Positions 1 to 4,660 of a DNA stretch of 5,196 nucleotides are shown here, piece by piece (position 1 is the first letter of the stretch; the number at the start of each line of letters is the position of its first letter). This stretch comes from Peptococcaceae bacterium (GTDB taxonomy: Bacteria; Bacillota; Desulfitobacteriia; Desulfitobacteriales; Desulfitobacteriaceae). The translations under genes and the position numbers were made by a program. Below the pieces are notes generated by a model that was given only the letters and a program-made list of their open reading frames with translations, was not told the origin of the DNA and did no database searches. The DNA is taken from positions 1-5,196 of the forward strand of contig JAITOS010000017.1 in the NCBI GenBank assembly GCA_031289815.1, read 5' to 3'.

Positions 1-321
1 TTGGAAGGAAAGCCGTGCGCTTTGCGCGAAAATAGCGTATACGTGGTCTTTAAGGAGGGATTTTCCTTTCACCGCGATAAAATTGAGCAGGCGGAGAATC
101 GGCAGACCGTAGAAAACGCCTTGCGAAAGGTGTTTGCTCAGCCTCTCAAAATTTGCAGCCTCATGCAGGAGGAAGCGGACGCCAAATGGGGCAATGACCC
201 TCGCCCGGGAGCCGTTCCCGCGGCGGAAGAAGGACGAGAAGAAGGGCTTTCGCCGGAGGAGCAAGTCGTCCGGCGGGCGGAAGAATTGTTTGGGCCGGAC
301 TTGGTGGTCGTGAAAGAGTGA
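1..321 (+). CDS. dnaX: DNA polymerase III subunit gamma/tau, C-terminal end (partial)
   Basis: This is the last 106 codons of an ORF that is open to the left edge of the window. The TTG at position 1 is therefore just the first visible codon, not a start. DnaX is the ATPase of the clamp loader and ties it to the polymerase. The AAA+ part lies outside the window; only the C-terminal region is visible. Residues 12-50 (VYVVFKEGFSFHRDKIEQ and the helix after it) resemble the DnaX C-terminal domain of Firmicutes. A Glu/Pro/Ala-rich linker follows (about 65-85). The last segment, with 'AEELFGPDLVVVKE', matches the usual ending of the family, where a helix runs into 'LFG..LV'. The position immediately before ybaB and recR is the classic Firmicutes arrangement and supports the call more strongly than the short sequence alone. 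The gene ends at a TGA (319-321) with no terminator hairpin after it, so read-through into ybaB is likely. Confidence 0.88.
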   Translation: MEGKPCALRENSVYVVFKEGFSFHRDKIEQAENRQTVENALRKVFAQPLKICSLMQEEADAKWGNDPRPGAVPAAEEGREEGLSPEEQVVRRAEELFGPDLVVVKE

Positions 322-330
322 TCGGCAAGA

Positions 331-336
331 TATAAT
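331..336 (+). promoter_or_regulatory. Possible sigma-A -10 box upstream of ybaB
   Basis: There is a perfect TATAAT ten bases after the dnaX stop codon. The -35 side is poor: GTGAAA at 310-315 matches TTGACA at four of six positions but with a 15-bp spacer, and the 17-bp position (308-313) matches only three of six. If it is a promoter, transcripts would begin near 343 and carry the heptamer array in the 5' untranslated region of ybaB. A chance TATAAT in this AT-richer spacer is also possible. Confidence 0.35.
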
Positions 337-340
337 AAAG

Positions 341-396
341 AGTAAAGAGTAAAGAGTAAAGAGCAAAGAGCGAAGAGCGAAGAGCGAAGAGCAAAG
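341..396 (+). repeat. Heptamer tandem array, 8 copies of AGYRAAG
   Basis: Eight consecutive 7-bp units, read from position 341: AGTAAAG three times, AGCAAAG once, AGCGAAG three times, AGCAAAG once. A degenerate ninth unit (AATAAAG, 334-340) precedes them. All differences between full units are transitions at the third and fourth bases. The array lies between dnaX and the ybaB ribosome-binding site, so a change in copy number would alter only the leader length. The strand is almost all purine. The period of 7 produces seven-residue periodicity in the spurious antisense reading frames over this spot. Confidence 0.93.
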
Positions 397-403
397 AAAA
401 AAA

Positions 404-407
404 GGAG
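404..407 (+). promoter_or_regulatory. Ribosome-binding site that decides the ybaB start
   Basis: GGAG (within AAAGGAG, 401-407) lies 10 nt before the ATG at 418 but only 1 nt before the in-frame GTG at 409. The GTG is too close for initiation from this site, so the ATG is preferred. Confidence 0.6.
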
Positions 408-417
408 CGTGGCTGAT

Positions 418-750
418 ATGGTAAAAGGGATGGGCGGCATGGGGAATATGAATCAAATGCTGAAACAGGCGCAGAAGCTGCAAGAGGAAATGGCGCGCAC
501 ACAAGAGGAAGCCAAAAGCAAAACCGTGGAAGCGACCGCCGGTGGGGGCGCGGTGCGGGTGGTAGTGAATGGCAATATGGAACTGCTGGAGCTGCATATC
601 CAACCGGACGCGGCCGATCCTGCGGATATAGAAATGCTGGAGGATCTGGTGAAAGCGGCGATCAATGAAGGATTCCGCAAGGCGCAGGAACTGGTGAACG
701 CTGAAATGGGTAAACTCACCGGCGGCTTAAAGATTCCCGGCTTGTTTTAA
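418..750 (+). CDS. ybaB: YbaB/EbfC family nucleoid-associated protein
   Basis: This encodes a 110-residue protein of the YbaB/EbfC family (B. subtilis YaaK), a small homodimeric DNA-binding protein of the nucleoid usually found next to recR. Family features visible: a Gly/Met-rich start (GMGGMGNMNQML), a long charged helix (about residues 12-35, with KQAQKLQEEMARTQEE), the TAGGGAVRVVVNG strand pair, the 'DIEMLEDLVKAAINEGFRKA' helix, and the short C-terminal tail ending in PGLF, close to the PGMF ending of YaaK. The length is normal for the family. The start at 418 is chosen from ribosome-binding-site spacing; a GTG at 409 would add three residues (MAD), and an ATG at 430 is also possible. The stop is 5 nt before recR, which suggests one transcript and translational coupling. 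The link to RecR function is inferred from conserved neighbourhood, not from the sequence. Confidence 0.95.
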   Translation: MVKGMGGMGNMNQMLKQAQKLQEEMARTQEEAKSKTVEATAGGGAVRVVVNGNMELLELHIQPDAADPADIEMLEDLVKAAINEGFRKAQELVNAEMGKLTGGLKIPGLF

Positions 751-755
751 GCGGC

Positions 756-1355
756 ATGATGGATTTCTTATTTTATCCTAAACCGTTGGCGGAGCTGATC
801 AATCAGCTGTCCAAATTGCCGGGGATCGGGCCGAAGACCGCCGGACGGCTGGCCTTTTTTCTCCTTCAGCATCCGGACATAGCGGAAGCCTTGAGTGCGT
901 CCGTCCTGGAGGCCATGAAAGAGATTCGGCACTGTTCGGTTTGCTGTAACTTCACGGATCAGGATCCTTGTGTCCTGTGCCGCAGCGAGCGGCGCGATCA
1001 GAGTATGCTCTGCGTGGTGGAGCAGCCGCGCGACGTCGCCGCTTTGGAAAAGACCCGCGAATTTAAAGGGCGGTACCATGTATTGCACGGGGTGTTATCG
1101 CCGATGGAAGGCATCGGGCCGGACGAGCTGAAGCTGAAGGAATTGCTCAAGCGGCTGGAAGGCGTGCAAGAGGTGGTGCTGGCGCTGAATCCGACGGTAG
1201 AAGGGGAAGCGACGGCGCTCTATCTGGCTCGCTTATTGAAGCCGATGGGGATTCTTGTAACCCGGCTCGCTCACGGGCTGCCGGTTGGCGGCGATTTGGA
1301 GTACGCGGATGAAGTGACGATTGCCAGGGCGTTAGAAGGACGCCGCACCTTATAA
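756..1355 (+). CDS. recR: Recombination mediator protein RecR
   Basis: RecR acts with RecF and RecO to load RecA on gapped single-stranded DNA during recombinational repair. The 199-residue product has the full family architecture. A helix-hairpin-helix region occupies about residues 9-40 (LPGIGPKTAGRLAF). The C4 zinc finger uses Cys60, Cys63, Cys72 and Cys75 (HCSVCCNFTDQDPCVLC; Cys64 is an extra cysteine). The Toprim domain runs from about 80 to 175, with Glu89 in CVVEQP and the NPTVEGEATALYL segment. The C-terminal HGLPVGGDLEYADE motif lies at about 173-186. Length is typical. Two adjacent ATGs (756 and 759) are possible starts. Neither has a clear Shine-Dalgarno sequence, so translation is probably coupled to ybaB, whose stop is 5 nt upstream. 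No residue expected for function appears to be missing. Confidence 0.98.
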   Translation: MMDFLFYPKPLAELINQLSKLPGIGPKTAGRLAFFLLQHPDIAEALSASVLEAMKEIRHCSVCCNFTDQDPCVLCRSERRDQSMLCVVEQPRDVAALEKTREFKGRYHVLHGVLSPMEGIGPDELKLKELLKRLEGVQEVVLALNPTVEGEATALYLARLLKPMGILVTRLAHGLPVGGDLEYADEVTIARALEGRRTL

Positions 1356-1372
1356 AAACAACGGGCGGGGGT

Positions 1373-1400
1373 TCTGACTTGTTCGCCGTCGGCATATGCT
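1373..1400 (+). promoter_or_regulatory. Possible sigma-E promoter for bofA
   Basis: CATATGCT at 1393-1400 fits the B. subtilis mother-cell sigma-E -10 consensus (CATAYRMT) at every position. Thirteen bases upstream, TCTGACT (1373-1379) matches only about four of seven bases of the -35 consensus (KMATATT). The box ends 37 nt before the bofA ATG. Expression of bofA in the mother cell under sigma-E is established in B. subtilis, so the location makes biological sense. The weak -35 keeps this tentative. Confidence 0.35.
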
Positions 1401-1437
1401 TTGATAGCGGAGCAGGCGAGCAGCGGAGGGAAGAACC

Positions 1438-1692
1438 ATGACCGTCGTCTTTTTAGGCTTGTTGATACTATTGGTGATCGCGGTGGTAAGATCATCCTTG
1501 CGGAAGCCGAACTGGTTTTTGAAGATGCTCGTCCATGTATTGGGCGGGCTGGTGGGTTTATGGCTGCTGGATGTCGTCCTGAGCGTCGTGGGGATCGCCG
1601 TTCCGATCAATGTCTTTTCCGTCGTCTTGGCGGGATTACTGGGCGTTCCCGGCGTCGGAGCTCTGCTGGTTTTGCAGCTACTGGGGGTATAA
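1438..1692 (+). CDS. bofA: Pro-sigma-K processing inhibitor BofA
   Basis: BofA is a small membrane protein of the outer forespore membrane. With SpoIVFA it holds the intramembrane protease SpoIVFB inactive until the forespore signals, and so delays pro-sigma-K cleavage. The 84-residue product is close to the 87 residues of B. subtilis BofA. It has a hydrophobic N-terminus (about 3-17), a basic turn (RSSLRKPNW, 18-26), a second hydrophobic span (28-53), then the family signature VPIN (55-58) and GLLGVPG (66-72) before a hydrophobic end. GGAGG (1425-1429) lies 8 nt upstream of the ATG, a textbook site. Asn58 matches the conserved Asn of the PIN motif; the position of B. subtilis Asn48 is Asp45 here by ungapped counting. 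The gene follows recR as in Bacillus, but no yaaL-like gene lies between. Its presence implies a spore-forming host, or one whose ancestors sporulated recently. Confidence 0.93.
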   Translation: MTVVFLGLLILLVIAVVRSSLRKPNWFLKMLVHVLGGLVGLWLLDVVLSVVGIAVPINVFSVVLAGLLGVPGVGALLVLQLLGV

Positions 1693-1795
1693 ATGGCAAG
1701 GCAGCGGCGTCTTAAAGCGAACGGTCATTAAAAGAAAGAAATCGCGGACAGCGGTTAAGGATGATCAGCATAAAAGAATAAGCGTAAGAATTAAG

Positions 1796-1821
1796 AAGCG
1801 CCTTGAGACGGGCGTTTTTTT
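1796..1821 (+). terminator. Rho-independent terminator after bofA
   Basis: The stem CGCC (1799-1802) pairs with GGCG (1811-1814) around an 8-nt loop, and is extended by one G-T and two A-T pairs (1796-1798 with 1815-1817). Seven consecutive T residues (1815-1821) follow. The stem core is short, but the U-tract is good and the place is right: after bofA and before the metabolic genes. It probably ends the dnaX–ybaB–recR–bofA transcript. Confidence 0.75.
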
Positions 1822-1863
1822 CTTGTCCGGCGTATGAAAACAGAGACTGGAGGAAGAATTAAA

Positions 1864-1935
1864 ATGAGCGGGATGAACAAAGGTAGGCGGATGTTGGCGA
1901 TAAATAAGGCAAGAGACAGACGAAGAGACAGATGA
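1864..1935 (+). CDS. Doubtful 23-residue basic ORF
   Basis: An ATG at 1864 sits 10 nt after a strong GGAGG (1849-1853) and opens a 23-codon frame that ends at a TGA inside the 12-bp repeat. The peptide begins MSGMNKGRRMLAINK and ends in an Arg/Asp-rich stretch encoded by the first two repeat units. It resembles no family I recognise. A shift of +1 would instead read the repeat as an acidic Glu-Thr-Asp-Glu pattern ending in GGD and a stop at 1976-1978, so this could be the remains of a slightly longer gene with a highly charged tail. It could also be a leader peptide, or simply a chance ORF. The ribosome-binding site is the only real support. Confidence 0.2.
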   Translation: MSGMNKGRRMLAINKARDRRRDR

Positions 1936-1970
1936 AGCGACGGACGAAGAGACAGATGAAAAGACAGGCG
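1911..1970 (+). repeat. 12-bp tandem array, 5 copies of AAGAGACAGAYG
   Basis: Five units of 12 bp: AAGAGACAGACG, AAGAGACAGATG, AAGCGACGGACG, AAGAGACAGATG, AAAAGACAGGCG. Units 2 and 4 are identical; the others differ by one to four bases. The period is a multiple of three, so each frame gives a four-residue repeat: Lys-Arg-Gln-X, Arg-Asp-Arg-X, or Glu-Thr-Asp-Glu. None of the three frames is an intact long gene. The array ends 59 nt before the TTG of the NTPase gene. Confidence 0.9.
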
Positions 1971-2018
1971 GGGATTGAAAAAAGCCTTGAAAAAAATTTT
2001 GGAGCGCCAAGCCATCCG

Positions 2019-2023
2019 AGAGG
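2019..2023 (+). promoter_or_regulatory. Ribosome-binding site supporting a TTG start
   Basis: AGAGG lies 6 nt before the TTG at 2030. There is no other ATG, GTG or TTG in this frame back to the in-frame TGA at 1988-1990. The next in-frame candidate, a GTG at 2051, would begin only one codon before the Walker A motif. TTG is therefore the best start. Confidence 0.65.
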
Positions 2024-2029
2024 TATAAA

Positions 2030-2701
2030 TTGAACAGAATTGTTGAAGCCTATGTGGGAGAATATGCTAGCGGCAAGAGTGAATGCGCTCTCAACCGGGC
2101 GCTGGAGCTATTGCGCCGCCAAGAGGTGATGCAGCCGGTAATCCTGGTGGACTTGGATACCGTGGAACCGGTATATACCCTGCGCCCGATCCGCGAAGAA
2201 TTGCGGGGATTGGGGCTGGACGTGATCGCTTGGGCGACCAGGGATACGGTAGGGTTGGGAGAGGCCGGTTCAGGATGGCCGCCGGCGGCCCGCTGGGTTT
2301 TGCGTCGGTCGGGCAGCTGCGTTCTGGATATCGGCTATGGCGTGAAAGGCGCGCAGAGCCTGAATTTACTGGAAGGGGCCTGGAGCGATCCGGATCTGAG
2401 GATTCTGGCGGTGTTGAATCTGGGAAGGCCCATGACCGGCTCGTATGAGTGTATGTTGGCGTATGTCCGGGAGTTGGGGCCGGTACACGGTTTGATCAAT
2501 AACAGTCATCTGGGGGACGATACGACGATTGCGTTTATTCAGGAAGGCGCCAGAACTGTGGCCGAAGTGGCTGAAAAGTTGAAGCTGCCGCTTACAGCCA
2601 CCTGCGCGGACGCGCGGTTCAAGGAGCGGCTGGGAGAAAAAGATGTTTGCGGGCGACCGATCCGCTATCTTCAGCGCTTTATGCCCAGAGCTTTCTGGTG
2701 A
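2030..2701 (+). CDS. P-loop NTPase linked to 2-oxoacid oxidoreductase genes, function unknown
   Basis: This 223-residue protein has a Walker A motif at residues 10-17 (GEYASGKS), directly after the first strand. A second strand carries Asp41 and Asp43 (VILVDLDTVEPVYTLR), and a Walker-B-like strand carries Asp100 (VLDIGYGVKGA). Later come a strand with VLNLGRPMTG and then LINNSHLGDDTT (about 155-166). This layout fits the SIMIBI/CobQ-MinD-like group of nucleotide-binding proteins. However, the signature lysine of the deviant MinD/ParA motif is replaced by Glu11, so it is not a ParA, MinD or NifH sensu stricto. There are no membrane segments or signal peptide, so it should be cytoplasmic. It lies 58 nt upstream of the alpha subunit gene with no terminator between, which points to co-transcription. 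Possible roles are assembly, cluster insertion or regulation of the oxidoreductase, all inferred from position only. The start is a TTG. Confidence 0.85.
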   Translation: MNRIVEAYVGEYASGKSECALNRALELLRRQEVMQPVILVDLDTVEPVYTLRPIREELRGLGLDVIAWATRDTVGLGEAGSGWPPAARWVLRRSGSCVLDIGYGVKGAQSLNLLEGAWSDPDLRILAVLNLGRPMTGSYECMLAYVRELGPVHGLINNSHLGDDTTIAFIQEGARTVAEVAEKLKLPLTATCADARFKERLGEKDVCGRPIRYLQRFMPRAFW

Positions 2702-2746
2702 TCTAAAGCAAAGACAAACACGACAGAACGGCTGAAGAAATATTTC

Positions 2747-2752
2747 AGGAGG
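2747..2752 (+). promoter_or_regulatory. Ribosome-binding site that decides the alpha subunit start
   Basis: A perfect AGGAGG lies 7 nt before the ATG at 2760. The in-frame GTG at 2754 falls within the purine run that extends this site, so it cannot be the start. Confidence 0.8.
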
Positions 2753-2759
2753 GGTGTAT

Positions 2760-3851
2760 ATGCCGGAAAAACCTATCACCGGAGAAAAACGGGCCTTTAT
2801 GACGGGGAATGAGGTGGTGGCCTGGGCTTGTTTAGCGGCTCAGGCGGATATCATGTACGGATACCCGATTACCCCTCAGAATGAGATTATGCATTACTGG
2901 ACGCGGTTAGCGCCGAAATATGAAAAGAAATTCCTGCAAACGGAAGATGAAATTTCCGCGGGATTTACTACGGTTGGCGGCGTATTGGCCGGAGCGCGGG
3001 CCTTTACGGGAACGGGCGGGCCGGGCAATGTTCTGATGCAGGAAGCCATTAGCATGGCGGAAATGATGCGGATTCCCACGGTGATGTTCATTCAGCAAAG
3101 AGGCGGCCCGTCAACGGCGACGGTCATCTACTCTCAGCAGGAGGTCACTTTGACGACCTATGGCGGCAATGGCGAAGGATACCGTATTGTATATTCGACG
3201 GCCAGCCATCAGGACTTGTTTGACTACACGATTAAAGCCTTTAACGCCGCCTGGAAATACCGTTTTCCAACCTTTATCCTGGGGGATGGCTATCAGGCGA
3301 AAATGCGGGAATCCCTGATGCTGTATGATCCGGAAGCGAGGGGGATCACGATGGTTCCGGCTGAACCGTTGGTTGGGCTGCCGGGAACGCCGGGCGTCGA
3401 TCGTGACCCCGCGCATTTGAGGAATACCTATAATACGGAAGAGGAACTCTTGGCGCTGATCAAAGGCTATCAGGCGGAGTATGACCGGATCGCTCCCGAA
3501 TTAGCGGAACATGAGGCATATGATTGCGCTGACGCGGAGGTGATCATCCTCTCGCACGGGGTTGTGAGCCGTTCGGCCAGGATCGCGGGACGCGAATTGC
3601 GGGAAAAAGGGATGAAAGTGGGCTATTTCCGGCCGATTACCTTACGCCCGTTTCCGGACGCGGCTATTCGTCGGGCGGTCGCGAAGGCGAAAAAATTGCT
3701 GGTCGTGGAGTCTTCAGAAGGGCAATTTTTAAAGTTGTGCCAGCAAAGTCTCTGTGGGCTACCGCTTCCTATCGAAACGCTGTTAAAGCCGGGTATGGGG
3801 ATTACCAGCGAAGAAATCGTGGCAAAGCTGAGCGCCTGGCGCTGGGGATAA
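2760..3851 (+). CDS. 2-oxoacid:acceptor oxidoreductase, alpha subunit (KorA/VorB type)
   Basis: The alpha subunit of a thiamine-diphosphate enzyme that converts a 2-oxoacid plus CoA to acyl-CoA and CO2 with reduction of ferredoxin. The 363-residue length matches separate KorA/VorB alpha subunits. The N-terminal pyrimidine-binding domain (about 10-190) contains YGYPITP (33-39, with Thr38 at the catalytic Thr position), Glu64 in EDEISAGF facing the cofactor, and FTGTGGPGNVLMQEA (82-96). The C-terminal domain II (about 250-350) has HGVVSRSARIAG, YFRPITLRPFP and LLVVESSEGQ. The loop usually seen as RGGPSTGLPT is RGGPSTATVIYSQQE here (114-128): Gly after Thr119 is replaced by Ala, and the usual Pro-Thr is gone. 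That loop borders the active site, so substrate choice may differ from known 2-oxoglutarate or 2-oxoisovalerate enzymes, and I leave the symbol open. No ferredoxin domain is fused. Expected to form a cytoplasmic complex with the next two products. Confidence 0.92.
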   Translation: MPEKPITGEKRAFMTGNEVVAWACLAAQADIMYGYPITPQNEIMHYWTRLAPKYEKKFLQTEDEISAGFTTVGGVLAGARAFTGTGGPGNVLMQEAISMAEMMRIPTVMFIQQRGGPSTATVIYSQQEVTLTTYGGNGEGYRIVYSTASHQDLFDYTIKAFNAAWKYRFPTFILGDGYQAKMRESLMLYDPEARGITMVPAEPLVGLPGTPGVDRDPAHLRNTYNTEEELLALIKGYQAEYDRIAPELAEHEAYDCADAEVIILSHGVVSRSARIAGRELREKGMKVGYFRPITLRPFPDAAIRRAVAKAKKLLVVESSEGQFLKLCQQSLCGLPLPIETLLKPGMGITSEEIVAKLSAWRWG

Positions 3852-3886
3852 AGGGAAACAATGGCAATAAGGGAAATAAGGGAAAT
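3851..3886 (+). repeat. 9-bp tandem array, 4 copies of AAGGGAAAT
   Basis: Four 9-bp units begin at the last base of the alpha stop codon: AAGGGAAAC, AATGGCAAT, AAGGGAAAT, AAGGGAAAT. The second differs from the consensus at two positions. It fills most of the 55-nt spacer between the alpha and beta genes and ends just before the beta ribosome-binding site (AGGAGG, 3893-3898). GGGAA-like units could act as weak extra ribosome-binding sequence; this is speculation. Confidence 0.8.
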
Positions 3887-3906
3887 CCTGAAAGGAGGGC
3901 TGGATC

Positions 3907-4656
3907 ATGACGGTAAAATTAGCGATGCCGAAAGTTTGGCGAAAAGAAACAAAGCCGCATAAATTCTGTCCGGGTTGCGGTCATGGACTCGTGTTGAAAG
4001 CGCTGGGCGAAGCGATCGACGCCTTGGAAATCCAGAATCAGGCGATCTTTGGCTGCGATATCGGCTGTTCCCTGCTGGCGTGGGATTTCTTTAACGTCGA
4101 TACGATCCAGACGCATCATGGCCGGACGACGCCGGTAGTGACCGGAATCAAAAGGGCGCGTCCGGATCGTATCGTGATTGCCTATATGGGAGACGGCGGC
4201 GGCTATGCGATCGGTTCGCAGCACTTGGTGAACGCGGCGGCCCGCAATGAAAAAATCACGGTGGTTTTGGTCAACAACTGTAACTATGCGATGACCGGCG
4301 GGCAAATGGCTCCCACCACCTTGCCGGGAATGAAAACAGAGACTTCACCCTACGGCAGAGACGCGGAGACTACCGGCCAGCCGATGCAGGGGCCGGAAAT
4401 GGTGGCCGCGATTGCCCGGGAGGGATCGTATGTAGCCCGAGGGACGATCGCCAATAGCCGCCAGCTGAAGACCTACATTCAACGGGCCTTGGAAAATCAG
4501 ATGCAAGGGAATGGTTTTTCCTTTGTGGAAGCGTTGTCGGGCTGTCCGACCAACTGGAGCACCAATGCCAGGGATACCTGGGCGTTTGTCGAGCAGGCGA
4601 TGCCCAAATACTTCAAGGTGGGGGAATTAAAAGCTCCGCCGAGGAAGGAGGAATAG
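3907..4656 (+). CDS. 2-oxoacid:acceptor oxidoreductase, beta subunit (KorB/VorA type)
   Basis: The 249-residue beta subunit carries the thiamine-diphosphate binding domain and one [4Fe-4S] cluster. Likely cluster ligands are Cys21 and Cys24 (FCPGCGHG), Cys54 (GCDIGCS) and Cys213 (GCPTNW), matching the four-cysteine pattern of the family. The cofactor motif is GDG (95-97) through NN (123-124), followed by YAMTGGQMAPTTLPG (127-141). HHGRTTPVVTGIKRA (70-84) and SPYGRD (147-152) are also family hallmarks. Two variations stand out: the common GDGDLAAIG is GDGGGYAIG here (Gly98 for Asp), and YGMTGGQ is YAMTGGQ. The Mg-binding Asp96 and Asn124 are kept, so activity is expected. The closest remembered pattern is the VOR-type beta subunit, but substrate is not assigned. 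The start is an ATG 8 nt after AGGAGG. The gene ends 4 nt before the gamma start, so the pair is tightly coupled. Confidence 0.94.
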   Translation: MTVKLAMPKVWRKETKPHKFCPGCGHGLVLKALGEAIDALEIQNQAIFGCDIGCSLLAWDFFNVDTIQTHHGRTTPVVTGIKRARPDRIVIAYMGDGGGYAIGSQHLVNAAARNEKITVVLVNNCNYAMTGGQMAPTTLPGMKTETSPYGRDAETTGQPMQGPEMVAAIAREGSYVARGTIANSRQLKTYIQRALENQMQGNGFSFVEALSGCPTNWSTNARDTWAFVEQAMPKYFKVGELKAPPRKEE

Positions 4657-4660
4657 AGCA

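Larger units (their letters stand above)
1693..2029 (+). other. Intergenic region between bofA and the NTPase gene
   Basis: This 337-nt stretch has no convincing gene. The first 100 bases (1693-1795) are AT- and purine-rich with only very short ORFs; a 12-codon frame beginning right after the bofA stop (1693) has no ribosome-binding site of its own. Then come the terminator (1796-1821), a short ORF with a good ribosome-binding site (1864-1935), and a 12-bp tandem repeat (1911-1970). A promoter for the downstream NTPase/oxidoreductase genes should lie after 1821. TTGAAA hexamers occur at 1975-1980 and 1987-1992, but no acceptable -10 box is found at the right distance from either. Confidence 0.7.

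Noticed and set aside
341..396. Heptamer array as a possible CRISPR or attachment site
   Set aside because: The units are only 7 bp, directly abutting with no spacers, and there is no integrase or cas gene nearby.
138..502. Two long overlapping antisense ORFs with repeated Leu/Ser/Phe segments
   Set aside because: Their repeated peptide is simply the heptamer array read backwards, the rest is antisense to dnaX and ybaB, and neither has a ribosome-binding site.
1401..1837. Two + strand ORFs (1401-1715 and 1610-1837) overlapping bofA
   Set aside because: They lie in other frames over a clearly recognised bofA, which has the good ribosome-binding site; their products are Arg/Gly-rich or mixed with no family features.
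1765..2015. Antisense ORFs of about 80 residues across the bofA–NTPase spacer, rich in Ser/Val
   Set aside because: The Ser/Val repeat is the 12-bp array read backwards. No Shine-Dalgarno sequence precedes either start, and the frames run through the terminator.
2024..2029. TATAAA next to the NTPase start as a -10 box
   Set aside because: Transcription would start inside the coding region, after the TTG, and no -35 box lies at 16-18 bp.
2030..2701. NTPase gene as a ParA/MinD or NifH homologue
   Set aside because: The signature Lys of the deviant Walker A motif is Glu11 here, no ParB or MinE partner gene is adjacent, and there is no Cys pair for a bridging cluster.
2083..2779. Overlapping ORFs over the NTPase gene (2083-2448 on +, 2366-2779 on -)
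   Set aside because: They are shadows of the NTPase reading frame, which has the Walker motifs.
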